Notes under the pieces: model-generated
What the model saw: the letters and a program-made list of their open reading frames with translations, nothing else
Told to the model about the DNA's origin: nothing
The model's database searches: none
In this document: positions 38,066 to 46,709 of the stretch, one piece after another
How the letters are laid out: the number at the start of each line of letters is the position of its first letter
Numbering within the stretch: position 1 is the stretch's first letter
Position numbers and translations under genes: made by a program
NCBI RefSeq assembly: GCF_001620365.2
Contig: NZ_LQMT02000012.1
Span: forward strand, 246,112-294,308
DNA length: 48,197 bases
Source of the DNA: Amycolatopsis keratiniphila subsp. keratiniphila
GTDB taxonomy: Bacteria > Actinomycetota > Actinomycetes > Mycobacteriales > Pseudonocardiaceae
Direction: 5' to 3'

Positions 38066-39114
38066 CGCAGGTGCTCGGCGAAGAACGCCGAGAGCCGGGC
38101 ACGCTGGACGGCGACGCTTCGCGCCGGGTCGATGGTGCCGACGAACGCGGCCGGGGCGTTCCCCAGTTGCGGCAGCAGAGTCTGATAGTCGGTGAAGCTG
38201 AAGTGCTCACCGTCCGGCAGCCGCGTTTCCCCGGTCCAGCCGCGCTGATTGCGCTGGAACTCCTGCCAGGACGCGTCCGACGCCGCGCTGTGGTCGCCGG
38301 CGCTCATCAGCAGGAAGGGCCGGTCCAGTCCCTCGTCGGCGACACGGCCGAAGATCCGCTGAGACTGTGAGTGGGCCATACTGCCGTCCAGGTTCGCCCC
38401 GGCGACGACGCGCCGATCGCTCACCATGGTCTCGCCCGCGGTGAATCCGCCGGCGGAGTGTCCGAACATGCCGGCCTGGGTGAGGCCGAGCGAGTCGAGG
38501 ACGAAACGCGTGTCTCGTACGCGGGTCTCGATCACGCGTTTCGACACCTCGATACTCGACGGCGGCAGGGCCTTCTTCTCGACGTGGCCGCCCGGGAACT
38601 CCACCGCTTCCGCTTCGTGGGTGTGGTCGATGGCCACCACGACGTAGCCCTCGCTCGCGAGCTGTTCCTGGTGCGTGGTGCCGTGCGAACGCGACAACGT
38701 GCCCCCGGGCGAATACAGCACGACAGGCCGCTTGCCGCCGATCGCGGGCGCACCGACGCGGGAGTGGGTGGGGAAGCGGTAGTCGAGGCGGTCCGACGGC
38801 ATGCCCAGTTTGGCGGCGTCGCCTTCGGCTACCACCTTCGCGACGCCTGGCGCCATGTACGGTGCTTTCGGCTTCCCGCTCGGCAGTGCCGGGTACCGGA
38901 CGGTGACCATCAATTCCCTTGTGGTGCCGGGAACCCACGGGTCCTGGCGGGAGTGGTCGATCAGGTGGAGGTCGGTGCTGCCGACCGCGAACGGGCCGGT
39001 CGGCGCGGGCAGGCTCAAGCGGACGGGCGCCGCCGACGCGGACGGTGCGAGGAGGACGGCGGGGAGGGCGAGCATGGTGGCGAGGACGCCGATGCGGCGC
39101 GTTGTTCGTTTCAT
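38017..39114 (-). CDS. Secreted alpha/beta hydrolase (PAF-acetylhydrolase-like)
   Basis: A 365-residue exported esterase/lipase-like protein with a signal peptide (1-28, ending SASAAP). The nucleophile motif is GHSAGG near residue 218, and the oxyanion region is VVLYSPGGTLSRSH. The early motif VTVRYPALPSGKPKAPYM fits the platelet-activating-factor acetylhydrolase / dienelactone hydrolase-like group. The substrate is unknown. Its 3' end overlaps the TetR gene on the other strand. It is unlikely to be part of the steroid locus that begins next. Confidence 0.85.
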   Translation of the reverse strand: MKRTTRRIGVLATMLALPAVLLAPSASAAPVRLSLPAPTGPFAVGSTDLHLIDHSRQDPWVPGTTRELMVTVRYPALPSGKPKAPYMAPGVAKVVAEGDAAKLGMPSDRLDYRFPTHSRVGAPAIGGKRPVVLYSPGGTLSRSHGTTHQEQLASEGYVVVAIDHTHEAEAVEFPGGHVEKKALPPSSIEVSKRVIETRVRDTRFVLDSLGLTQAGMFGHSAGGFTAGETMVSDRRVVAGANLDGSMAHSQSQRIFGRVADEGLDRPFLLMSAGDHSAASDASWQEFQRNQRGWTGETRLPDGEHFSFTDYQTLLPQLGNAPAAFVGTIDPARSVAVQRARLSAFFAEHLRHRSSDATKVSLSQAS

Positions 39115-39180
39115 GGCACCGAACGTAGGGAGCGCGCCCGGCCGCGGACATCGGGAAGATCACCGGTCCCGACCCTGGGA

Positions 39181-40692
39181 TCAGCGCCGGGGGTAGCGGA
39201 CTTCCCAGGCGTCGGTCGTGCCGTCCGCGGCCAGTTCCCGTTTGAGCACCTTGTGCGTGGCCGTCCGCGGCAGCGCGTCGAGCACGCGGACGAACCTCGG
39301 TCGCTGCTTCGGACCCAGATCACCTTGTGCGGCGACGAAAGCGGCGAACTCGTCCGCGTCGATCGGTGCCCGGCAGACCAGTGCGGCCATCACCTGGTCG
39401 CCGACTCGCGGATCCGGGACGCCGTACACGGCCGCCTCGCTGACGGCGGGATGCCGCAGGAGCGCGCGTTCGATCGGGGCGGTGCCGAGGTTCTCGCCGT
39501 CGACACGCAGCCAATCGCCGAGCCTGCCCGCGAAATAGCAGTAACCGTCCGCGTCGAGGTACGCCAGGTCGCCGGTGTGGTACATCCCGTCGCGCATCCG
39601 CTCGGCCTCGGCCTCGGGATCGCCGTAGTACCCGGCGAAGAATCCGGGGCCACCGGTGTTGACCAGTTCGCCGACCGCTTCGGCGGCGTTGAGCAACTTC
39701 CCGCCTTCGCCGAATTCCGCCGGGGGACAGGGTTTCCCGGTCTCCGGATGAAGGACGGCCACGCCGTCGAGCAGGCGGCCGAGCGAACCCGGCGGGGTGG
39801 TGGCGTCCCTGCCGAAGTTCACTCCGCCTTCGGTCGAGCCGAAGGCGTCGACCACGTGGCAGCCGAACCGCCTGCCGAAGGCGGCGAGGTCGGCTTCCGC
39901 GCCTTCGTTGCCGTAGACCAGTTTCAGCGGGTTGTCGGCGTCGTCGTCCCGTGCGGGGGTGGTGAGCACATAGGACAATGGCTTGCCGACGTAGTTGGCG
40001 TATGTCGCCCCGAACTTCCGGACGTCCGGAAGGAAGCCGGAGGCGGAGAACCGCCGTCGCAGCGCGATCCCCGCACCCGCCGCGAGCCCGACCGACCAGC
40101 CCGCCATGATGGCGTTGGAATGGAACATCGGCATCGACACGTAGACGGTGTCCTCTGTGGACAGACCGAATCGCGTCGCCAGCATCTCGCCGGGGTAGGC
40201 GATCTTGCCGTGGGTGCACCGGACGGCCTTCGGGTCGCCGCTGGTGCCGGAGGTGAAGATCAGCATGAGCAGGTCTTCGGGTTTCGCGGTCACCGGCACG
40301 ACGGCCTCGCGGGCCGGTTCGAGATCGCTCAGCGGAAGCACCGGAACGCCGGCTTCGGACAGCAGCGGAAGGTACTTCTCCTCGGCGAACACCAGCTCGC
40401 AGTCGGCCAGCGCGATGTCACGGGCCAGCGCCGCGCCCCGGCGCGTCGGGTTCAGGCCGACCAGCACGTGCCCCGAGAGCGCCGCCCCGCCGAGCAGGAA
40501 CGAGAACTCGGGGACGTTGTCCGCCAGCAAGCCGAAATGTCCGCCGGGACGCAGGGCCCCGGCGAGCGCGGCCGCGTGGCCGGCGCAGGCCTGGACATGT
40601 TCGGCCCAGGTCCAGCGCCGGTCCTCGAACAGCAACCCGGTCGAGCGGTCCTCCGCCCGCGCGAGCAGGAGTTCCGTGACCGTGGGGGTCAT
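39181..40692 (-). CDS. fadD17: Acyl-CoA synthetase, FadD17-like (steroid side chain)
   Basis: A 503-residue adenylate-forming ligase that activates a carboxylic acid as a CoA thioester. Motifs: TSGTSGDPKAVR (ATP loop, about residue 150), AFGSTEGGVNFGRD, and YHTGDLAYLDADGYCYF with the hinge region GRLGDWLRVDGEN. Its place before fadE27 and fadE26 matches Rv3506 (fadD17) of the mycobacterial mce4 region, implicated in sterol side-chain activation. The ATG overlaps the fadE27 stop (ATGA). The last residues are RYPRR with no truncation. Confidence 0.87.
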   Translation of the reverse strand: MTPTVTELLLARAEDRSTGLLFEDRRWTWAEHVQACAGHAAALAGALRPGGHFGLLADNVPEFSFLLGGAALSGHVLVGLNPTRRGAALARDIALADCELVFAEEKYLPLLSEAGVPVLPLSDLEPAREAVVPVTAKPEDLLMLIFTSGTSGDPKAVRCTHGKIAYPGEMLATRFGLSTEDTVYVSMPMFHSNAIMAGWSVGLAAGAGIALRRRFSASGFLPDVRKFGATYANYVGKPLSYVLTTPARDDDADNPLKLVYGNEGAEADLAAFGRRFGCHVVDAFGSTEGGVNFGRDATTPPGSLGRLLDGVAVLHPETGKPCPPAEFGEGGKLLNAAEAVGELVNTGGPGFFAGYYGDPEAEAERMRDGMYHTGDLAYLDADGYCYFAGRLGDWLRVDGENLGTAPIERALLRHPAVSEAAVYGVPDPRVGDQVMAALVCRAPIDADEFAAFVAAQGDLGPKQRPRFVRVLDALPRTATHKVLKRELAADGTTDAWEVRYPRR

Positions 40693-41762
40693 GCCGGGGC
40701 CGCGGCCAGGAGATCGCCGAGCCCGCCCAGCTGCGCGGTCGCCCCGCCGAGGGTGAACTCGAGCCGTTTCGCCGCGACGAAGTAGCGATGCAGCGTGTGG
40801 TCGACGTCGATGCCGACCCCGCCGTGGATGTGCACGGCGGTGTGTGCGACACGGTGCCCGGCCTCGGCCGCCCAGAACTTCGCGGTCGCGACCTCTTCGG
40901 CCGCCGGAAGCCCTTCGCTCAGCCGCCAGGCGGCCTGCCACAACGTCAGCCGGACGGCTTCGACGTCGACGTAGGCGTCGGCGAGCCGCTGCCGCACCGC
41001 CTGGAAGCTCCCGATCAGGTGCCCGAACTGCTTGCGTTCCCGCGCGTACGCCGCGGTCAGCTCCAGCGCCCGTTCGACGACGCCGAGCTGCTGCGCGCAG
41101 ACGCCGACCGTGCCCCGGAGCCGCAGCCATTCGCCGACGTCGCCCAGCGAGGCCGTGGCCTTCGCGCCGGACAGTTCGACGAGCGCCGCGTCGGCATGAT
41201 CGACGGTCCGCTGCGGCGAGACCGTCGCGGCGTCCCGGTCGAGCAGGAACACCTGACGACCGCCGTCGATGGCGGCTTCGACGAGGAACCCGTGCGCGAA
41301 CGCGCCCGACGCCACCGCGGTCTGCGCGCCGGTCAGCCGCCAGCCGTCGCCGTCGGCCTCGGCGGTGAAACCGCACGGCACGCCGTAATCCGGCAACGCC
41401 ACCGCGAGGACGTGGTCACCGCGCAGGACCGGGACGATCCAGCGTTCGGCGAGCTGTCCGTCCCCGAATTCCGCGACCGCCGCCGCGCCCATGACCACCG
41501 AGGTCAGATACGGCACGGGCGCGACCGCGCGGCCGATTTCGGCCAGTACCGAACACTGCTCCAGCAGCCCGAACCCGCCTCCACCGACCGACTGCGGGAG
41601 CGCCGCGTCGAGCACGCCCGCCTGGGCCAAGGAAGTCCACAGTGGAGCGTCGAAGCCGCCGGAACCGTGTGGTCCCAGCACCTCTGGGGTGACCTTGTCC
41701 GTCAGGATCCGGCGCGTGAGCGACGCGAGGTCCCGCTGCGCTTCCGTGAGCGTGAAGTCCAT
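40689..41762 (-). CDS. fadE27: Acyl-CoA dehydrogenase subunit, FadE27-like
   Basis: A 357-residue acyl-CoA dehydrogenase-fold protein, equivalent to FadE27 (ChsE5), which forms an alpha2beta2 enzyme with FadE26 (ChsE4) acting on CoA esters of the cholesterol side chain. The N-terminal DFTLTEAQRDLASLTRRIL and the C-terminal region (ERKQFGHLIGSFQAVRQRLAD and HIHGGVGIDVDHTLHRYF) are clear. In such pairs only one subunit keeps the catalytic Glu. It overlaps fadD17 by four bases and starts 9 bp downstream of fadE26. Confidence 0.88.
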   Translation of the reverse strand: MDFTLTEAQRDLASLTRRILTDKVTPEVLGPHGSGGFDAPLWTSLAQAGVLDAALPQSVGGGGFGLLEQCSVLAEIGRAVAPVPYLTSVVMGAAAVAEFGDGQLAERWIVPVLRGDHVLAVALPDYGVPCGFTAEADGDGWRLTGAQTAVASGAFAHGFLVEAAIDGGRQVFLLDRDAATVSPQRTVDHADAALVELSGAKATASLGDVGEWLRLRGTVGVCAQQLGVVERALELTAAYARERKQFGHLIGSFQAVRQRLADAYVDVEAVRLTLWQAAWRLSEGLPAAEEVATAKFWAAEAGHRVAHTAVHIHGGVGIDVDHTLHRYFVAAKRLEFTLGGATAQLGGLGDLLAAAPA

Positions 41763-41771
41763 CGATATCTC

Positions 41772-42953
41772 CTAGCGCGTGACGGGCAGGCCGAGGGCGG
41801 TCGCGGCGATCATGTCCCGCTGGATCTCGTTGGCGCCGCCGCCGAAGGTGAGGATCAGCGACGAGCGGTGCAGCCGTTCGACGCGGCCGCGCAGCTGGGC
41901 GCCGGGGGAGCCCTCGCGGACCACCGCGCCCGCGCCGAGGATCTCCATCATCAGCCGGTAGGCCTCGGTCGCGAACTCCGTGCCGAACACCTTGGTCGCC
42001 GACGCCTCCTCGGGGCCCAGCTCGCTGCTCGCGGCGGCCCAGGCGATCCGCCAGTTCCGCAGTTTGAGGTACTCGGCGTGGGCGTGGATCCGCGCCAGGT
42101 GCAGCCGCACCCACGGCTGGTCGGCGACGCGGGTGCCGTCGGGCAGCTTCGTGGTCTGCGCCCAGGCGCGCACCTCGCGCAGCGACGTCTGGATCGGCGC
42201 GGCCGAGGTCAGCGCGACCCGCTCGTGGTTGAGCTGGTTCGTGATGAGCGGCCAGCCCTCGTTCTCCCCGGCGACCCGGGAGGTCACCGGGACGCGGACG
42301 TCGTCGTAGTAGGTGGCGCTCGTGCCCGGTCCGGCGACCGTGTGCACCTTCGTCCAGGAGAAACCGGGGGCCGACGTCGGCACGATCAGCATGCTCAGGC
42401 CCTTGTGCCGATGCGCGTCGGGATCGGTGCGGGCGGCCAGCCAGATGTAGTCGGCGTACTCGATCAGGCTCGTCCACATCTTCTGGCCGTTGATGACGTA
42501 GTCGTCGCCGTCGCGGATCGCGCGGGTGCGCAGCGCCGCCAGATCGGTGCCCGCGCCCGGTTCGGAGTAGCCGATCGCGAAGTGCAGCTCGCCCGCGGCG
42601 ATCTTCGGCAGGTAGAACGCCTTCTGTTCTTCGGTGCCGTAACGCATGATCGTCGGTCCGACGGTGTTCACCGTGAGGAACGGGACGGGCACCCCGGCCG
42701 CGGCCGCCTCGTCGGTGAAGATGAGCTGGTCGAGCATCGGCCGGTCCTGCCCGCCGTACTCGCGCGGCCAGCCGATCGCGAGCCAGCCCGTACGGCCGAG
42801 GTCGCGAACGATTTCCTTGTACACCAGGCCGTTGCCGTACTCGCCGCCGTCGCCGGCCAGAGCTTCGCGGCGCTCCGGGGTCATCAGCCCGGCGAAGTAC
42901 TCCCGGAGTTCGCCCGCCAGTGCCCGCTGCTCCGGCGTGTAGTCGATCCGCAT
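41772..42953 (-). CDS. fadE26: Acyl-CoA dehydrogenase catalytic subunit, FadE26-like
   Basis: A 393-residue acyl-CoA dehydrogenase, equivalent to FadE26 (ChsE4), the partner of FadE27. It carries the FAD-binding stretch AIGYSEPGAGTDLA (about 126-139) and the WTS loop KMWTSLIEYA. Glu244 in LNHERVAL is at the position expected for the catalytic base (Glu247 in the tuberculosis enzyme). The C-terminal FGGGANEIQRD is typical. ATG 42953 follows GAGGTGA. It is first in a leftward operon starting beside the KstR box. Confidence 0.91.
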   Translation of the reverse strand: MRIDYTPEQRALAGELREYFAGLMTPERREALAGDGGEYGNGLVYKEIVRDLGRTGWLAIGWPREYGGQDRPMLDQLIFTDEAAAAGVPVPFLTVNTVGPTIMRYGTEEQKAFYLPKIAAGELHFAIGYSEPGAGTDLAALRTRAIRDGDDYVINGQKMWTSLIEYADYIWLAARTDPDAHRHKGLSMLIVPTSAPGFSWTKVHTVAGPGTSATYYDDVRVPVTSRVAGENEGWPLITNQLNHERVALTSAAPIQTSLREVRAWAQTTKLPDGTRVADQPWVRLHLARIHAHAEYLKLRNWRIAWAAASSELGPEEASATKVFGTEFATEAYRLMMEILGAGAVVREGSPGAQLRGRVERLHRSSLILTFGGGANEIQRDMIAATALGLPVTR

Positions 42954-43011
42954 CCGTCACCTCTGCCGTCGGTGCTCGTTACTGGTGCCATGGCCGCTCG
43001 CGGCGGTAGGG

Positions 43012-43025
43012 TAGAACCTGTTCTA
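43012..43025. promoter_or_regulatory. KstR-type operator, perfect palindrome
   Basis: TAGAAC-CT-GTTCTA is a perfect 14-bp palindrome matching the KstR consensus (TnnAACnnGTTnnA) for cholesterol catabolism genes in mycobacteria and rhodococci. It lies between the divergent fadE26 and fdxD operons, so it probably represses both until a sterol CoA ester is present. Confidence 0.88.
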
Positions 43026-43056
43026 GTTGTACCAGGTGTGGCGGCGAGGAGGGAAT

Positions 43057-43248
43057 ATGGAGATCGGCGTCGATCGCTCGCTCTGCGAGGCGAACGCGAT
43101 CTGTGTCGGCTTCGCGCCCGAGGTCTTCGATCTCGACGACGACGAGGAGCTGGTCCTCGCGTCGGGAGAAGTTCCGCAGAATCAAGTAGAACGTGTTACT
43201 CAAGCTGTGGCGAGCTGTCCGAAGAACGCCCTGCTCATACGTGGTTAG
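43057..43248 (+). CDS. fdxD: 3Fe-4S type ferredoxin, FdxD-like
   Basis: A 63-residue ferredoxin with Cys10, Cys16 and Cys54 in the spacing C-x5-C ... C-P, typical of single-cluster 3Fe-4S ferredoxins that feed cytochromes P450. It corresponds in place and sequence to Rv3503c (fdxD) in the mce4 region. A likely partner is a steroid-hydroxylating P450 outside this window. ATG 43057 follows GAGGAGGG. A second KstR-like box lies inside its coding sequence. Confidence 0.92.
   Translation: MEIGVDRSLCEANAICVGFAPEVFDLDDDEELVLASGEVPQNQVERVTQAVASCPKNALLIRG
43187..43200. promoter_or_regulatory. KstR-like box inside fdxD
   Basis: TAGAAC-GT-GTTACT keeps the left half-site exactly and has two changes in the right half. 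It lies in the coding region of fdxD, 120-133 bp before the SDR start. Confidence 0.45.
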
Positions 43249-43276
43249 CACCGTTCATTTAATGCTTGCATCGAGC

Positions 43277-43290
43277 AAGAACAGATTCTA
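43277..43290. promoter_or_regulatory. KstR-like box before the SDR gene
   Basis: AAGAAC-AG-ATTCTA differs from TAGAAC-N2-GTTCTA at two positions. It is 30 bp upstream of the first SDR gene, in the only gap between fdxD and that gene, and suggests an extra KstR-controlled promoter for the SDR-yrbE4-mce4 operon. Confidence 0.6.
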
Positions 43291-43319
43291 GTGTGTGCGG
43301 AGAGGCAAGGAGGCCTGGA

Positions 43320-44204
43320 GTGAGTTTGGACGGCAAGACGGCCATCGTGACCGGCGCCGGCGCGGGACTCGGCCGGGCCGAGGCGCTGGCGCTGGCCGCC
43401 GCGGGAGCGTCGGTCGTGGTCAACGACGTGTCCGCCGCCGCACAGGCGGTGGCCGACGAGATCGAGGCCGAGGGCGGCAAGGTCATCGCGGTCACCGGCG
43501 ACGTGTCGGAATCCGCGACGGCCGACGCGCTGCTCACCGCCGCCGTCGACCACTTCGGCGGGCTGCACGTGCTGGTCAACAACGCGGGCGTGCTGCGCGA
43601 CCGGATGCTCTTCTCGATGACCGACGACGAATGGGACACGGTGCTCCGCGTCCACCTGCGCGGGCATTTCCTGCTTTCGCGCAACGCCGGGGCGTACTGG
43701 CGTGACAAGTCCAAAGTGGACGGCGCGCCGGTGTACGGCAGGGTGGTCAACACCGCGTCGGAGTCGTTCCTGCTCGGCGCCCCCGGCCAGCCGAACTACG
43801 GCGCGGCCAAGGCGGGCATCGCCGCGCTGACCGTCTCCACCGCGCGCGGCCTCTCCCGCTACGGTGTCCGCGCCAACGCGATCTGCCCGCGCGCCCGCAC
43901 GGCGATGACCGAAGGCGTCTTCGGCGCCGACGCGCCGGAGGGGATCGACCCGCTTTCGGTCGACCACGTCGCGCCGTTCGTGTCCTTCCTCTGCTCGCCG
44001 GACGCCGATCGCGTCAACGGCCAGGTGTTCCTCGTCTACGGCGGGATGGTCGCGCTGATGCGGCCGCCGTCGGTGGAACAGCGGTTCGACACCGTCAACG
44101 GCACCTGGACCGCCGACGAACTCGCCACCAGCGTGGGCGGCTACTTCGCCGACCGCGACCCGGAACGGATGTTCTCCGCCTCCGAGATCATGTCGCTGCC
44201 GTGA
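43320..44204 (+). CDS. Short-chain dehydrogenase, Rv3502c-like
   Basis: A 294-residue SDR with NAD-binding TGAGAGLGRA (11-20), the NNAG motif (87-90), and catalytic Tyr160 and Lys164 (NYGAAKAG). Its C-terminal extension (about 255-294) resembles the 17-beta-hydroxysteroid dehydrogenase type 4-like protein Rv3502c found before yrbE4A in mycobacteria. It probably oxidises a hydroxyacyl-CoA or hydroxysteroid intermediate. GTG 43320 follows AAGGAGG. The next gene starts 16 bp after its stop. Confidence 0.87.
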   Translation: MSLDGKTAIVTGAGAGLGRAEALALAAAGASVVVNDVSAAAQAVADEIEAEGGKVIAVTGDVSESATADALLTAAVDHFGGLHVLVNNAGVLRDRMLFSMTDDEWDTVLRVHLRGHFLLSRNAGAYWRDKSKVDGAPVYGRVVNTASESFLLGAPGQPNYGAAKAGIAALTVSTARGLSRYGVRANAICPRARTAMTEGVFGADAPEGIDPLSVDHVAPFVSFLCSPDADRVNGQVFLVYGGMVALMRPPSVEQRFDTVNGTWTADELATSVGGYFADRDPERMFSASEIMSLP

Positions 44205-44220
44205 ATCAGAGGAGATGACG

Positions 44221-44982
44221 ATGGGCAGGCTCGACGGCAAGGTAGCGCTGATCACCGGCGGCGCCCGCGGACAGGGCGAGGCGGCCGCACGGCTGTTCGT
44301 CGCCGAGGGCGCGCGTGTGGTGATCGCCGACATCAACGACCTCGACGGCAAGAAACTCGCCGCCGATCTCGGCGAATCGGCCGTCTACCAGCACCTCGAC
44401 GTCGGCGACGAGGCCGAATGGGGCGCGGCGATCGAGCGCACCCACGCGGAGTTCGGCCCGCCGACGGTGCTGGTCAACAACGCGGGCATCCTGCACTTCT
44501 CGGAACTGGGCAAGACCACGCTCGCCGACTACGAGCGCGTCATCCGGGTCAACCAGATCGGGGCGTTTCTCGGGATGCGCTCGGTCGTTGAACCGATGAC
44601 CGGGGCCGGAGGCGGCTCCATCGTCAACGTGTCCTCAGTGGAGGGGCTCGCCGGGATGCCGTTCCTCGTCGCCTACACCGCGAGCAAGTTCGCGATCCGC
44701 GGGATGACCAAGGTCGCCGCGCTCGAACTCGGTGCGAAGAACATCCGGGTCAATTCGGTCCACCCCGGCGCGATCGACACCCCGATGGTCGCCGCCGCCG
44801 CGGGCGGGCAGAAAGTCGACATGTCGTGGGTGGGCAAGAAGGTCGCCCTCGGCCGCGTCGGGCAGCCGGAGGACATCGCGAAACTCGTGTTGTTCCTGGC
44901 CAGTGACGAAAGTTCGTACAGCACGGGCGCGGAGTTCGTCGCCGACGGCGGCGCGACCGCGACGCACGCTCTCAAGTTCTGA
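44221..44982 (+). CDS. Short-chain dehydrogenase, 3-alpha/20-beta-hydroxysteroid dehydrogenase-like
   Basis: A 253-residue SDR resembling 3-alpha,20-beta-hydroxysteroid dehydrogenases of streptomycetes and FabG3 of mycobacteria. The cofactor motif ITGGARGQGEAAA is at 11-23, NNAG at 86-89, and Ser139, Tyr152 and Lys156 form the catalytic set (VSSVEG, AYTASK). VNSVHPGAIDTPM is also characteristic. ATG 44221 is preferred to ATG 44215 because AGAGGAG is at the right distance. It is not present at this position in the M. tuberculosis mce4 locus as I recall it. Confidence 0.88.
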   Translation: MGRLDGKVALITGGARGQGEAAARLFVAEGARVVIADINDLDGKKLAADLGESAVYQHLDVGDEAEWGAAIERTHAEFGPPTVLVNNAGILHFSELGKTTLADYERVIRVNQIGAFLGMRSVVEPMTGAGGGSIVNVSSVEGLAGMPFLVAYTASKFAIRGMTKVAALELGAKNIRVNSVHPGAIDTPMVAAAAGGQKVDMSWVGKKVALGRVGQPEDIAKLVLFLASDESSYSTGAEFVADGGATATHALKF

Positions 44983-45073
44983 CGCGGAGGTGCCGAGAGC
45001 AAAGTGAACACCGCTAACGCAATGGGGCGTTGACAGGTGGAGTAAGACTCGGGGCAGGCGACTGGGAGGTTCT

Positions 45074-45859
45074 GTGGGAGCGACGGTGTCCGTCCCCGGT
45101 ACGGGTGCGCTCACACAGGTCGGCAGGCTCGCGACCCTGTCGTGGGAAGTGCTGCGCGCGATCTTCAAACGACCGTTCCAGTTCCGCGAATGGATCCAGC
45201 AGTGCTGGTTCTTCGCCAGTGTCACCATCCTGCCGACAGCACTGGTGGCGATCCCGTTCGGCGCGGTCATCGCGTTGCAGCTGGGTTCGCTGACGCAGCA
45301 GATCGGCGCGCAGTCGTTCACCGGCGCGGCGAGCGCGCTCGCGATCGTGCAGCAGGCGAGCCCGCTGATCACCGCGCTGCTGGTGGCCGGTGCGGGCGGC
45401 AGCGCGGTCTGCGCCGACATCGGCGCCCGCAAGATCCGCGAAGAGATCGACGCGATGGAGGTACTCGGGGTCAACCCGATCCAGCGCCTGATCGTGCCCC
45501 GCGTGCTCGCCGCGATCGTGGTTTCGGTGCTGCTGAACGGTTTGGTCAGCGTCGTCGGCGTGCTCGGCGGTTACTTCTTCAACGTCGTCATGCAGGGCGG
45601 CACGCCGGGTGCGTACCTCGCCAGCTTCAACGCGCTCGCGCAAGTGCCGGACCTGTGGATCAGCGAGATCAAGGCGTTCCTCTACGGCTTCGTCGCCGGG
45701 GTGGTCGCGGCGTTCCGCGGGCTGAACCCGGCGGGCGGGCCGAAGGGCGTCGGCGACGCGGTGAACCAGGCCGTGGTCATCACGTTCCTGCTGCTGTTCC
45801 TGATCAACGTCGTGCTGACCGCGATCTACCTGCGGATCGTGCCGCCGAAGGCGATGTGA
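45074..45859 (+). CDS. yrbE4A: Mce4 transporter permease YrbE4A
   Basis: A 261-residue MlaE/YrbE-family ABC permease with five to six membrane helices. The MlaE signature REEIDAMEVLGVNPI is near residue 117. With YrbE4B, six Mce4 proteins and an ATPase it takes up sterols in actinobacteria. The GTG start follows GGGAGG. It is separated by 91 bp from the second SDR, with a TTGACA at 45030-45035 but no good -10. yrbE4B starts one base after its stop codon. Confidence 0.94.
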   Translation: MGATVSVPGTGALTQVGRLATLSWEVLRAIFKRPFQFREWIQQCWFFASVTILPTALVAIPFGAVIALQLGSLTQQIGAQSFTGAASALAIVQQASPLITALLVAGAGGSAVCADIGARKIREEIDAMEVLGVNPIQRLIVPRVLAAIVVSVLLNGLVSVVGVLGGYFFNVVMQGGTPGAYLASFNALAQVPDLWISEIKAFLYGFVAGVVAAFRGLNPAGGPKGVGDAVNQAVVITFLLLFLINVVLTAIYLRIVPPKAM

Positions 45860-45860
45860 C

Positions 45861-46709
45861 ATGGCAGGCGAACCCGCTGTCTCCGACCGGACGCTCGAAA
45901 TCATCGCGCGTCCCGGTGCGATGCTGGAAGGTTTCGGCGGCCAGCTGTCGTTCTACTTCCGCGCGCTGGCCTGGACCCCGCGCACGATCCGGCGCTACGG
46001 CCGCGAGATCTTCCGCCTGCTGACCGAGGTCAGCTTCGGCACCGGCGCGCTCGCGGTGATCGGCGGGACGCTCGGCGTGATGATCGGGATGACGCTGTTC
46101 ACCGGTCTCATCGTCGGCCTGCAGGGCTATTCGGCGCTGAACCAGCTCGGCACCGCCGCGCTCACCGGATTCATCTCGGCCTACTTCAACACCCGTGAGG
46201 TCGCGCCGCTTTCGGCCGGGCTCGCGCTTTCGGCCACCGTCGGATGCGGGTTCACCGCGCAACTCGGCGCGATGAAGATCTCCGAGGAGATCGACGCGCT
46301 CGAAGTGATGGGCGTGCCGAGCATGCCGTATCTCGTGACGACGCGGGTGATCGCCGGCGTCACCGCGGTCATCCCGCTCTACGCCGTCGGCCTGCTCTCG
46401 TCCTATCTCGCCTCGCGGCAGATCACCATCTGGCTCTACGGCCAGTCCGCGGGTACCTACGACCATTACTTCACGCTGTTCCTGCCGCCCGAGGACGTGC
46501 TCTGGTCGTTCCTCAAGGTGATCATCTTCAGCGTGCTCGTCATCCTGTCCCATTGCTATTACGGCTATACGGCCAGCGGTGGGCCCGCCGGGGTCGGCGT
46601 CGCGGTCGGCCGCGCGGTGCGGACGTCGATCGTGCTGATCTCGGTGCTCGATTTCTTCCTGAGCCTCGCGATCTGGGGCGCCACCACGACAGTGAGGATT
46701 TCCGGGTGA
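45861..46709 (+). CDS. yrbE4B: Mce4 transporter permease YrbE4B
   Basis: A 282-residue permease paired with YrbE4A. It has the MlaE signature SEEIDALEVMGVPSMPYLV at about 136-154 and several membrane helices, the last at about 258-276. Members of this pair form the membrane core of the Mce4 sterol importer. The stop codon overlaps the GTG start of mce4A (GTGA), which indicates translational coupling. Confidence 0.94.
   Translation: MAGEPAVSDRTLEIIARPGAMLEGFGGQLSFYFRALAWTPRTIRRYGREIFRLLTEVSFGTGALAVIGGTLGVMIGMTLFTGLIVGLQGYSALNQLGTAALTGFISAYFNTREVAPLSAGLALSATVGCGFTAQLGAMKISEEIDALEVMGVPSMPYLVTTRVIAGVTAVIPLYAVGLLSSYLASRQITIWLYGQSAGTYDHYFTLFLPPEDVLWSFLKVIIFSVLVILSHCYYGYTASGGPAGVGVAVGRAVRTSIVLISVLDFFLSLAIWGATTTVRISG

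Noticed and set aside
40788..43262. Long plus-strand frame across fadE27/fadE26
   Set aside because: It is a shadow of the dehydrogenase genes, rich in Arg/Pro, without any domain.
45030..45058. Promoter for yrbE4A based on TTGACA at 45030
   Set aside because: No acceptable -10 hexamer lies 16-19 bases downstream.
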